Part shown: piece by piece, positions 12,799-23,818 of the stretch
Layout of the letters: every line of letters begins with the position of its first letter
Position numbering within the stretch: the first letter of the stretch is position 1
NCBI RefSeq assembly: GCF_020536995.1
Contig: NC_068357.1
Coordinates: forward strand, 64,589,221 to 64,653,220
From: Dreissena polymorpha
Lineage: Eukaryota; Mollusca; Bivalvia; Myida; Dreissenidae
Direction: 5' to 3'
Length of the DNA: 64,000 bases
Program-made: the position numbers and the translations under genes
Notes under the pieces: generated by a model
What the model saw: the letters and a program-made list of their open reading frames with translations, nothing else
The model's database searches: none
Told to the model about the DNA's origin: nothing

Positions 12799-13092
12799 AC
12801 CAGGTTTTCAATTTGAAAAAAAACTGATAAAGGGAGACAATTCAAAATGTGCATTGTTACTTAGTGTTCCTAGTTACCCCCCTTGTGTCAAATTCAATAT
12901 ATTTTTAGTCGTAGAGACCTTGATTTCGAACGAACCATAAAATCCCAACAATAGGCGCCAGGGCTTGTGAAAGTTTCATTGAAATCCGTTGAGAAATGAA
13001 GGAGGAGTTGCGCTCGGAAGAATTCTTCCGCCCGCCCGCTCGCCGACATTCACAAATCTAATAACCAGTTTTTTCATCCGGAAAACCTGGTT
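12799..13092. mobile_element. Third MITE family, ACCAGGTTTTC ends (copy A)
   Basis: About 294 bases with ends ACCAGGTTTTCAATTTGAAA and, on the minus strand, ACCAGGTTTTCCGGATGAAA. The GAAATCCGTTGAGAAATGAA interior block is, from memory, common in bivalve DNA. No coding. Shared with B at 62456-62749. Confidence 0.65.
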
Positions 13093-13372
13093 AAAAATGC
13101 CCGGTTCCTCTTGGTAATGAAACTTTAAATTAAATGTAATTGAATTCAAGCCGATAGTGAAACAACCTGATCGCAAATGGTCAATTATGAATTATGTACG
13201 TGTTTAAGAAATCTTTTAAGTCCTGTCGCTCTGAAAAAAAAAATTCAAGTGGAACTTACTTTAAATATGGGTCATAATGCTTCCCAACAAGGTTTGTTGA
13301 TTTAAAGCCAAAAGTCGCTGGAAAATAGAAGCGCAGACGGACAACAAGACATCCATATGCTCACCACCATAT

Positions 13373-13624
13373 GGGTCGCGTTCTGAGAAAACTGGGCATA
13401 ATGCACGTGCGTAAAGGGTCGTCCCAGATTTGCCTGTGCAGTCCGCTAATCAGGGACGACACTTTCCGCATAAACTGGATTTTTGCTAAGAGACTTCATT
13501 TAAACGAAAAATGTCATAAAAGCGGAAAGTGTCGTCCCTGATTAGCCTGTGCAGACTGCACAGACTAATCTGGGACGACACTTTACGCATATGCATTATG
13601 CCCAGTTTTCTCAGAACGCGACTC
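13373..13624. mobile_element. Palindromic MITE, intact ends (copy A)
   Basis: Termini GGGTCGCGTTCTGAGAAAAC and CGCGACTC, flanked by ATAT on both sides. The left internal hairpin has lost about 14 bases; the right hairpin is intact. Same in copy B. Confidence 0.9.
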
Positions 13625-13631
13625 ATATGAA

Positions 13632-13880
13632 CCTCGTTGTGAAAAAACTGAGCTGCATGCATGTGCTTAGTTTCGTCCCAGATTAGACTGTAAAGTCCTC
13701 ACAGGCTAATCAGGGATAAAACTGTCCACATACACTGGATTTTCGTTGAGAGAATTCCTTTAGTCTAAAAATTTCATAAAAGCGGTAAGTGACGTCCTTG
13801 ATAAGCCTGTGTGGACTTCACAGGCTGATGTGGGACGACACTTAACGTGCATGAATTAATCCCAATTCTTGAATAAGGAG
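13632..13880. mobile_element. Palindromic MITE, diverged (copy A)
   Basis: Directly follows the previous copy. GTGAAAAAACTGAGC left, CCTTGATAAGCCTGTGTGGA centre, GTGGGACGACACTTAACGTG right. Clearly older than its neighbour. Confidence 0.7.
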
Positions 13881-14109
13881 GCTCACTTTTTGGAACATAA
13901 TATAAATAACTAATAATTACACATGTTAATTGTATATTAGTTATATACAACAAAACAAAATGTTTTTTGTGTTTAATATGAATAGTATGATTTAATAAAT
14001 CAATATATTACTTTCTTCACAAAAATATAGCCGATTCCAATCTAGACAATGTTCTTTTTTCAAACATGTTGCATACATACATTTTGGCATGCACAATACA
14101 GTTTAGTTT

Positions 14110-15764
14110 ATATTGAATGCCTCTTTTAATCCACTGCAGCGCCAGCATCTCCAGCTTTATCCATCTTCTGCTGAACCACAGCAGCGGTTCTGTCGACAGA
14201 TAACGGGATGTCGTATCTTCGGCAATCTCAGTATCACCCTCGGGCCATCCATCTTCATGTCCGTGATATCTGCTACCCATTTACGCTGCTGTTCAGCCTC
14301 CAATCCACAGGCTGCCATCAGATTTCGCTCAGGAATCATGTAATATGGCAGATGGTAAATATGGTAAATGATATTGGAGTTCGGAGTGTTCCCAGTAAGA
14401 CATGTAACCAGTGGATTACATTCCTTTTTTTAAACATTACGGGTGTATTAATTTCAGCTTGCAATATTATACACGTTTCAGCATAATGGATGTTATTTCT
14501 TTTTTGTTTGGTCCCAGTATCTCTTTTACAATCATTTTAACAACAACATAAATTTTGCGTGAGTGACATTTAGATTGTTAACGAGTTCAATTTAACCGAC
14601 GTTAAAGCAAATTTTCCGCTCTAAATAACTATATTCACTGTCTTTAAAAACGACAAGGGTAACAACAGATCCCATTGATACAACTTTCTGCACGACATCC
14701 TGTGATGACCAAAGTCGAGAGTGTTGAAGCCATCTCAGCAGGATAACGGGACATTGGCAGCGTACTGCCCACACATGATCGATAATAAATCATGGCGCGT
14801 TTGAAAACGGTAGTGATGACTCCGCACGTTCCAGTTCAACAAAATGTTTATTATTACATTTTGTCCATTCATCAAGCAATAACGCGCTGCTTAGAAAAGT
14901 GTTCCCTTTTCCGTCATTACACAGAGCATTATTAATAAAAGTAAAACATAATAAAGCAGATCTCGCCACTTGCATCCTGCGATGCCCTGGGTATACACAT
15001 TGATCCATCCTGTACACTTCTATGCCCTCTGGTATGGTATGTAGAGTGTATGTGTTTGAGATTTATTTACAGGTCGTCCAGCGTCTTCGCGACTACAGAT
15101 GTATCGACCTGCCCCTGTGACCCTTCAGGGGAGAAAATTATGTCATATTATACATCAGAGCACGATGGCCAATGAGACCTCAATGTGACTTGATGCTTTT
15201 TTTTATGGATTATGTTGTGGTTTGCCTTTTATCGAAATGGTTTTTGCAGTATTCCTATTATCTCTAGATTAGCATTATCCTTATTGGCATTAATGTTTAT
15301 TCATTATAGTTTGTGTGTAGTTTTTGTGCTCTCCGCCCCAAGAGGTGTTAGTGGGGGTTCGAGCGGGATACAGAGGGCGCCCCGATTCCAGAGGCGCCCC
15401 TGGTTCTTTTAAGTGCCCGGTGTACAGCACCGATACACTGCACCCTCGTTTAACGTCCCTCGCGGAGGACTAGTTAGTACATTAACATAGATTAGTACAG
15501 ATATTACTCTACTGCCCTGTGTCTTGGTGTAAATTCACATGGGCTCTCTCTGTTGTGCTATTGGATGTTGTCAGGTGTTTTAATGGTGTTGCAAGGGTCA
15601 GACTAGTTTTGAAAGGTAATTTTGTTTAATATAGTAGAAAAGGGGCTGCGTTTGTGTGGTTGGACCGAGATGACTGGTGGTTGGGGGTACAGGGAGGACA
15701 ATTTCTGGTTCAACACTTTCTTTCTTGGGGAGACAATTTTCACGCGCCTTTATATTGGTTTGTT

Positions 15765-15768
<4 letters not shown>
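14110..15768 (-). other. Unique DNA with weak coding-like scraps
   Basis: Two minus-strand stretches look coding but cannot be built into a gene. 14157-14339 includes CGLEAEQQRKWVADITDMK. 14592-14774 includes SSQDVVQKVVSMGSVVTLVV, which resembles the C-terminal strand-helix-strand part of a PDZ domain. They could be isolated exons of a gene extending outside the readable frame, or decayed copies. 15330-15480 is a GC-rich dispersed-repeat-like patch (GGGTTCGAGCGGG, GTACAGCACCGATACAC). Confidence 0.25.
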
Positions 15769-15851
<83 letters not shown>

Positions 15852-16023
15852 TAGAGCTCGATAGATCGATATCTCTCTCGCGCGAAGACGTCTCTCTGCT
15901 CTCTCGCTCTCTCGCTCCTCTCTCTCTCTCTCGCTGCGCTCTCTGCGCTCTCTCTCGGCTCTCGTCTCGCTCGCTGCCTCTCTCCTCTCCTCTCTCTGCT
16001 CTCTCGAGAGAGAGAGAGAGAGA
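15769..16023. repeat. GA/CT low-complexity block
   Basis: (GA)n at 15769-15856 with rare GCGA breaks, a short mixed centre, an irregular CT-rich part to about 16005 interrupted by CG and GC, then a short (GA)n again. The two halves are roughly reverse complements, so the block can fold back. The irregular CT part could be natural decay or local assembly or sequencing error. Arg/Glu-rich and Ser/Leu-rich frames through it are artefacts. Confidence 0.9.
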
Positions 16024-17309
16024 GCGCACGTTCTTATTCCTGTTCATATTGGTAATGGTTACACAGATGGTAATTATATGTATTAGTGCATTTTGGTCAG
16101 GAGGAAATAGATCTGGGATGTTAATGCTGACCATCCCTCCAATTCGATTTGACCCTCATAGTGACAAGGGTAATACGTGCAGGTTAGCAATACAAAGGTT
16201 ACAATTCAACGTCAAACGTAACAAGGCACAGGCATGCAAGGAAAAAACTTACACTACACAACAAGAAAACATCACCTACGCTACAACGCTACTCAACAAC
16301 AAATACCGTCACCATTCTCTTATTTATTTTTATTTTTGTCATGTTGGGTATGTCATGTCAACGGAGCCAGAGTGCACGGACGAGAGATATCTCTCCGGGC
16401 GCACCCTCAAGCCCAGCCGACACGCTCTACTCAACATGTTTAAGTTTCGTACATATGGGAAAAAAAATGTTTACTAATCACATTTAATTACAACAATATT
16501 TACACCTATAGTATGGTATGTAGATCGACTCCAGCTTCCACACATAGGAAACGGTCTGGCACGAATAACCAGTCAGTATCGCTTCAATGATAGCAAGCCA
16601 GCTCCTCGGCCTTGCTGCCTGCTGTGATGTGAGATTCACCACCGAGTCGTGCGATCACCAGCATATCATATTCCATGTACTACTCAAAACGTCTCCGTCT
16701 GATTTCCTATCAGTATCCCAGCAGGGTCATTATATTACAGACTTCCGTTGACACACCTTCGACAAGATTCTGAAAACAAACATGATCTAACATTTTTACA
16801 CATTTAAGCAAACTGTTCATGATTATTTAGTTTGAAGATCTTTAGGCTTCACTGTTTTGTAGAAATGCGTGCGTTTGATGATTAGTTTAATTAACTCAAA
16901 AGACAAAAATTTCAAGCCTAACTTGAGAATAACGACTTTATAGACCTCTGTATCTGGGAACTAGTACAGTTCGTGACTTACCCGAAAGTGAGGACTCTAC
17001 AGATTGCTCTTTCTTGGAAAACGTTTAGTCAATGATTTACCCAAGAGAGATGACTGCACAGGTTTCAGTGTTTGGGAAATCAAAATATTTCTAACTTCAC
17101 CGTGAGGCCACAACAAATTGATTACATGTTCGATGGATTTCCCGCACCTAAAAATCTTAAAACGAAATAAAAATATGTTTATTTTTATTTTGCGCCCGCA
17201 TCAACAATTTGTGCTCTGCACACATTCGTTCAATGATTTAGTGTAATTTAGACTATGTATTTTACAATATAGACTGTTATTAATTAACTTCATAATATTA
17301 GACGAGAAT
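16024..17309. other. Unassigned DNA
   Basis: Short open frames at 16049-16477 have no recognisable domain and are not supported as genes. 16925-17105 contains weak, diverged blocks resembling the satellite units at 21315-21545 (for example GACTTACCC, TGGGAA). The rest shows nothing recognisable. Confidence 0.4.
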
Positions 17310-17530
17310 GTGTTTAATTTGTTAGCCCAATACAAGTTGGGCCTCGCAAATAAAGCTCGAAACTCGCCTTATACGAGAAAAGGCGGCCAATACGGAAAAA
17401 ACACGGCCAATACGGAAAAACTTTCAAAAGGTCGGCAAATACGAGATTCAGCCAATCAGAAACCAGGAAAAACTCCGCCTTATATGAGAATCTAAAATTT
17501 CGACAATTGTGGACGCCATTTTGAAGTTGT
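17310..17530 (+). promoter_or_regulatory. Possible promoter with CCAAT and YY1-like sites
   Basis: A GC-richer island holds short direct repeats (ACGGCCAATACGGAAAAA and variants at about 17386 and 17404), a CCAAT box in CAGCCAATCAGA (about 17450) and GACGCCATTTTGAAG (about 17512), a reverse YY1-like motif that in animals often lies just after start sites. A donor-like GTAAGT is at 17763. No coding exon could be tied to it, so this is a weak, pattern-based call. Confidence 0.3.
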
Positions 17531-18540
17531 ATGCTTAGTTTTGGTTCAAAAGTTTAAACCTTTAAAAAGATACTTAAAGTACTCAGCCCCAAATATTTTC
17601 AGCTCCCTTTTTCGACAATAAGAATAGTGCAGTGTAACCACAACAGTAAGGTTCAATATTTGAGCGTCCATAAATAAAAACTTTTTAAGCTACAATGAAG
17701 CGCCGAAAGCAAAACTAATTCGAAATCAGGGACACATTACAAATTCAATTCCTAATGGCAATAAGTAAGTTTTCAATCCTTATTGTCTTGCTGAGTTGTA
17801 TTTAAAACAACGGTAGTGGATCCAGTGTATATGGAATGTCATTCAGGTAAATTTTGCAGGCGTTATATTGCGTTCCTATCAACTTCCTGCATCATGCAAT
17901 GTCTAGAAAGCATCTTTTGTCATATACTAAGTTTAAATACAATTTTTCTATGCTTCATCAGTAGTATCGGCTTCATATTACAATATTAATGAAATAATAA
18001 TTATTCTGAAATTCGATACATGGAACACTTGTTTCCTCTTGCAACAACATTCAATTTTCATTTTAAACACGGACTCTAGATTGCAATATACACTCCGTGT
18101 TTCCGTGTTTTAAATTAACGACATATCTTTTAAAAGGTAGGCTAGATTGAACTTTACCAGTACAAAGTTGTGAACCACTATCGACAAAGCGGGGGTATAG
18201 GGGCGGTAGCCTCCGATACTAAAGAAATAAATGGGATAATAAAGGATTATTCGGTGTTGCGTTAGTTGTTGCGCACTTAGCAACGATAAAATTATACGCT
18301 TTTCAATTCTTATTTACGTACCAGTAAAGTTCAATCTTCCCAAAAGGTATTTTGGTGTACATAACATTTTCAAAGCATTTTGCATGAGATATAAACAGGG
18401 TAAAAGTTGTATAGAACAGAAATTTTGCTATTTTTCAAAACTTCATACTTAATTTTATAGCAAAAACCTGTTATTCAAATGTTAAATTCAAGCTTTTCTT
18501 GCCTAATAATATTAAACGTTAATTAATAAAATTGTCATAA
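17531..18540. other. Unassigned DNA
   Basis: No gene recognised. A small hairpin-bearing motif (ACACGGACT...CTCCGTGT near 18066) recurs in similar form near 31157 in the ITPA region and is probably a dispersed repeat. Confidence 0.4.
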
Positions 18541-18653
18541 ATTAGTTGAATTCATATTGGCTTTGTTATTGAGCTTCAGACAGCCTTATTGAGCTTCAGA
18601 CAGCCGTATTGTCCTGCAGCTCAATAACAAAGCCAATATGTATTCAACTAATT
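18541..18653. repeat. Fold-back with 35-bp arms
   Basis: The left arm begins ATTAGTTGAATTCATATTGG (18541-18575) and the right arm is its near-perfect reverse complement (18618-18653), with one or two mismatches. The loop contains a direct repeat of TTATTGAGCTTCAGACAGCC. It would form a strong hairpin. It could be a small fold-back transposon remnant; no clear flanking duplication was seen. Confidence 0.85.
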
Positions 18654-18689
18654 AAATAACATTATATTATAACGCTTTCCGATATTGAT

Positions 18690-19125
18690 TGGTTTATGGT
18701 ACATTGTAAAAGAATGGCGGTGTCCGTCTGCCTCGTTGTTTCAGCGAAAGATGTTAATGGAAACGTAATTTTTCCGGATTATGGCCATTTGTATCCTAGA
18801 ATAATGCTTTTTTGTGTCCGGAGCCATATCTTGGAATTGCTTTGGCGGATTTCATTCATTCATATATACGTGTATATGGATAAGAGGATGATGCACGCCA
18901 AATGGCATTGTACACCATTGGATAATAACGGAGTTATGGCCCTTTGTATCTTGAAAAAATGATTTTTGTGTGTGTGTCCGAAGCCATATCTTGGAAGTAG
19001 TTGCTTTGACGGATGTCATTGAAACTTGGTATGAGTACAGTATATATATATATGGATAAGAGGATAATGCACGTTGGCGTTGTACATCCGTCCAGAAAAC
19101 TTTTGTGTCCAGAAGTATATTGGCG
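18690..19125 (+). repeat. Diverged tandem repeat, about 200-bp period
   Basis: Two to three diverged units. Recurrent blocks are GTGTCCGGAGCCATATCTTGG / GTGTCCGAAGCCATATCTTGG (18817 and 18975), GGATAAGAGGAT[G/A]ATGCACG (18878 and 19054) and TTATGGCC[A/C]TTTGTATC (18780 and 18935). I recall this type of unit as common in bivalve genomes, but no database check was made. Coding is not supported. Confidence 0.7.
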
Positions 19126-19136
19126 GGGGATATCAA

Positions 19137-19485
19137 TTCAACAAATTTGCTTGTTTAAATTGATTTGACTTAAAAAAAATATTCCATCTTATTGTTGTAC
19201 TGCTATTGTTATAACTATATATAATAGTACTAGTCATTATACTAGAATGTATACTCGTCTTTTTTGCATTCAAATAAGACCAATATAGGTGCTATGTTAA
19301 CATGTAGTATCAATTTATATAAACAATTTTTTTTTTTCGTTTTTCGCTCGCCTGCAATCAAAACAAAATGGAATAAAAGTAAATTTATTTTTATTTCGCT
19401 CGCTCGCTTAATTTCTGGTTGGTTAAAATCCGTAGAACACATCATCAATTTGTTGTGGCCTGAGTGCTTATTGTACACATGATTT
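19137..19485. other. AT-rich spacer before satellite
   Basis: AT-rich DNA with a T-run at 19327-19338; no gene seen. Confidence 0.5.
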
Positions 19486-21314
19486 CAGTCCTCGACATAC
19501 CCAGGAGTTACGACTATACAGACTTATATGTCTTGGTACGCTGTCAGTCCTCGACATACCCAGGAGTTACGACTGTACAGACTTATATGTCTTGGTACGC
19601 TGTCAGTCCTCGACATACCCAGGAGTTACGACTATACAGACTTATATGTCTTGGTACGCTGTCAGTCCTCGACATACCCAGGAGTTACGACTGTACAGAC
19701 TTATATGTCTTGGTACGCTGTCAGTCCTCGACATACCCAGGAGTTACGACTGTACAGACTTATATGTCTTGGTACGCTGTCAGTCCTCGACATACCCAGG
19801 AGTTACGACTATACAGACTTATATGTCTTGGTACGCTGTCAGTCCTCGACATACCCAGGAGTTACGACTATACAGACTTATATGTCTTGGTACGCTGTCA
19901 GTCCTCGACATACCCAGGAGTTACGACTATACAGACTTATATGTCTTGGTACGCTGTCAGTCCTCGACATACCCAGGAGTTACGACTATACAGACTTATA
20001 TGTCTTGGTACGCTGTCAGTCATCGACATACCCAGGAGTTACGACTATACAGACTTATATGTCTTGGTACGCTGTCAGTCCTCGACATACCCAGGAGTTA
20101 CGACTGTACAGACTTATATGTCTTGGTACGCTGTCAGTCCTCGACATACCCAGGAGTTACGACTGTACAGACTTATATGTCTTGGTACGCTGTCAGTCCT
20201 CGACATACCCAGGAGTTACGACTATACAGACTTATATGTCTTGGTACGCTGTCAGTCCTCGACATACCCAGGAGTTACGACTGTACAGACTTATATGTCT
20301 TGGTACGCTGTCAGTCCTCGACATACCCAGGAGTTACGACTGTACAGACTTATATGTCTTGGTACGCTGTCAGTCCTCGACATACCCAGGAGTTACGACT
20401 ATACAGACTTATATGTCTTGGTACGCTGTCAGTCCTCGACATACCCAGGAGTTACGACTATACAGACTTATATGTCTTGGTACGCTGTCAGTCCTCGACA
20501 TACCCAGGAGTTACGACTATACAGACTTATATGTCTTGGTACGCTGTCAGTCCTCGACATACCCAGGAGTTACGACTGTACAGACTTATATGTCTTGGTA
20601 CGCTGTCAGTCCTCGACATACCCAGGAGTTACGACTATACAGACTTATATGTCTTGGTACGCTGTCAGTCCTCGACATACCCAGGAGTTACGACTATACA
20701 GACTTATATGTCTTGGTACGCTGTCAGTCCTCGACATACCCAGGAGTTACGACTATACAGACTTATATGTCTTGGTACGCTGTCAGTCCTCGACATACCC
20801 AGGAGTTACGACTATACAGACTTATATGTCTTGGTACGCTGTCAGTCCTCGACATACCCAGGAGTTACGACTATACAGACTTATATGTCTTGGTACGCTG
20901 TCAGTCCTCGACATACCCAGGAGTTACGACTATACAGACTTATATGTCTTGGTACGCTGTCAGTCCTCGACATACCCAGGAGTTACGACTATACAGACTT
21001 ATATGTCTTGGTACGCTGTCAGTCCTCGACATACCCAGGAGTTACGACTATACAGACTTATATGTCTTGGTACGCTGTCAGTCCTCGACATACCCAGGAG
21101 TTACGACTATACAGACTTATATGTCTTGGTACGCTGTCAGTCCTCGACATACCCAGGAGTTACGACTATACAGACTTATATGTCTTGGTACGCTGTCAGT
21201 CCTCGACATACCCAGGAGTTACGACTATACAGACTTATATGTCTTGGTACGCTGTCAGTCCTCGACATACCCAGGAGTTACGACTATACAGACTGATATG
21301 TCTTGGTACGCTGT
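19486..21314 (+). repeat. 59-bp satellite, 31 copies
   Basis: Exactly 31 tandem copies of a 59-bp unit starting CAGTCCTCGACATACCCAGG and ending GTACGCTGT. Copies differ almost only at one site (CTATACAG or CTGTACAG), plus single changes such as CATCGAC in copy 10 and GACTGATAT in copy 31. Copies 2-8 and 12-18 share the same A/G pattern (G A G G A A A), suggesting a former 10-unit higher-order block. Copies 20-31 are uniform. Because 59 is not a multiple of 3, all three forward frames stay open, which is not evidence of a protein. Confidence 0.97.
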
Positions 21315-21545
21315 CAGTCTCTGACTTTCCTATGAATGACTACTGTGCAGGAAGCGTTGTCTGTAAATGCTTTCAGTCTCTGACCCACTCGTTAGACGCA
21401 ACTTTGCAGCCTGCTATGTCTGGGAACGTTTCCAGTCTCTTACTTACCCATGAGTTACGACTGGACAGGAAGCTGTGTCTGGGAATGCTTTCATTCTCTG
21501 ACTTACTCATTACTGTTCAATGTACGTGAAGCCGTGTCTCGGAAT
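21315..21545 (+). repeat. Degenerate satellite units at array edge
   Basis: About four diverged units of roughly 55-60 bases with the pattern CAGTCTCTGACTTACCCATGAG...GGAAGC[T/G]GTGTCTGGGAATGCTTT. They are related to the 59-bp satellite, with shared CAGTC, GAGTTACGACT and TGTCT blocks in order. The series is interrupted by the LINE and resumes at 29419-29510. Similar but weaker blocks occur at about 16925-17105. Confidence 0.75.
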
Positions 21546-21756
21546 TTATTTTTTTTTTCTCATTTATTTTTCCATATATGTTATTTACATTGATACCAGT
21601 TACATGTTCATACATAAAACATACAACATAAAAGGCATATTCATTCATGATTATTTTCGAGTTGTACATAAGTATATAGACATATACTACAATGTATTCA
21701 TTCATTAAAGTTGTTACATATACAACATATATTTGTCAAAGTTATACAAAACACAC

Positions 21757-21992
<236 letters not shown>

Positions 21993-22177
21993 ACACAATG
22001 TGTTTAGACGGTTCTTGAAAAAATAACAACATTTTTAAACATGTTCAGAGCATAATAAAAAAGTTTTTAATTATTAATTTGGATATACTTTTGGTTGACG
22101 TTTTTTTTTAAAAATAAAAAAAAAATAAAACATACTATTATTGATACTATGGGTTAATATGTATTCAAAGAGGTTAT

Positions 22178-23818
22178 CTAAGTTGTATTGGTTGCAAAAT
22201 ATCTAACGAAGTGGATCCATTTTTGGTTATGTTTTTCAAGTTTGTTTTTAGAAAGGGCAATTTCTGCTTCTGTCTGTATTTTTATCTTAAGATAATTAAG
22301 AAAAATGTTGAAGTTTGGGATACATTTTTTTATTTTCATGTTAAATATGAATGTTTTTATTAAGATTAATATAAAATTTAAAACATCGCTGTAAACCTTT
22401 TTGTCGATAATACCAAAAAAAGCCATTTCTTTGTTTAATTTTATTTCAATATTCACTTGTTTTAGAAAGTACTGCAGTTTTGTCCATAATTCTTGAATGT
22501 AAGCGCATTCCCAAAATAAGTGGTCAATTGTTTCAATATCTGATTGGCAAAACTCGCACAAACTACACTCTTTCAGTCCGCATTTTGTTAAAAATTTATT
22601 TGTTGGTATTATTCGAGATAAGAATTTATATTGAAAGTTACGCAGATATGTATCAATGGTTGACTTAAATGGAATTATATATATTATTCTCCAGTCGGTA
22701 TTTTCATTTACATTCAATTGTTTTTTCCATTTCATTTCAGTAGAGTTGTCATTTGTATTTTGTGATTTTTGTTGTATACTATAAAGTGTTTTGTTTATTT
22801 GCTTGGAATTCTCTATTACATTACAAAACGTTTTTTCTGGCATTGTACATGTATTTATCCCTTGTGTTTGCAATATTGTTTTATATTCGTTTGGAATCGC
22901 GGATAATAGTGAATAATAATTTAAAAATTCTTGTGGATTTATGTTATATAAGTATTGCATTTCACTAAACGTATAATATGTATTTATTTGATAATTGTAA
23001 AAATGGCCAATTGTTTTTACACCCTTATTATACCAGTTTACTAGGAATATAGATTTGTTATTGATTTTTATATCTTTGTTGTTCCATATAACATGATGAC
23101 ATAAGGGGATATTTTTTTGTGAATTATTATATTGGTTTTTGATGTTTTGCCATGCGGTAAGCATCTCTTTTAAGAATACATTTTCTTTACTTACTTTATT
23201 TATTATTGCTTCATCTAAGTTACATTCAAATATTAGACTTGTTCCAACGTTTTTTAGTTTTTCGTGTAGCAGGAGTTTCCATTTACCATGATTATTTTTA
23301 TCTAGGAATCTTTTAACCCAGCCCGCTTTTATGGCGTTCAAAAAACAATTAATGTCTGTAAGCTTAAGGCCTCCATTTTCATAAGGTTGAGTTAATCGTT
23401 TTCTTTTGATTTTGTCTGGCTTATCATCCCAAATAAATTTAAACATAGATGTTGTTAATCCATCTAATACTTCCTTTGTTGGATTTGGGAGAACTGAAAA
23501 AGGATATATTAATTTTGGTAATGCAAAAGTTTTTATTACAGTAATTTTTCCCATTAAAGTGAGTTTTCGATGTTGCCATTGCTTTAAGCAGGCTTCAAAT
23601 TCCTTAATCTTCGGCATAAGGTTTTTTTCAACATTAAGTTTGTGTTGATTGTAAAAATTCATTCCTAGCGTTTTAGCTCCATCAGATGTCCAAATAAATT
23701 TACATTCGATACAATATTCAAATTTTGAGTTTTTAAGAGATCCAATTCTCATTACTGTAGATTTTGATGAGTTGAGGTTTAGTCCTGATATTTTGCTAAA
23801 GTTTTGAAGGGTTTCCAC
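22178..23818 (-). pseudogene. LINE ORF2 C-terminal region with zinc motif
   Basis: This is 546 codons open to the natural end of ORF2, continuing the RT thumb (KISGLNLNSSKS, TLGMNFY, WQHRKLTLMGKI, LPKLIYPFSVLPNP, FIWDDKP) and the long C-terminal domain. Near residue 430 it has the CSLCEFC...DHLFWEC cysteine/histidine motif found in many LINE C-termini. Its length suggests a young copy. It lies one base out of frame with the RT part. Confidence 0.9.

Noticed and set aside
15598-16134. Ser/Arg/Leu-rich and Glu/Arg-rich frames
   Set aside because: Translation of the GA/CT low-complexity block.
19464-21529. Three overlapping 598-645 codon open frames with a 59-residue repeat
   Set aside because: They follow automatically from a 59-bp repeat with no stop in any forward frame. 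Probability of that for a random unit is about 6%, so it is not evidence of coding.
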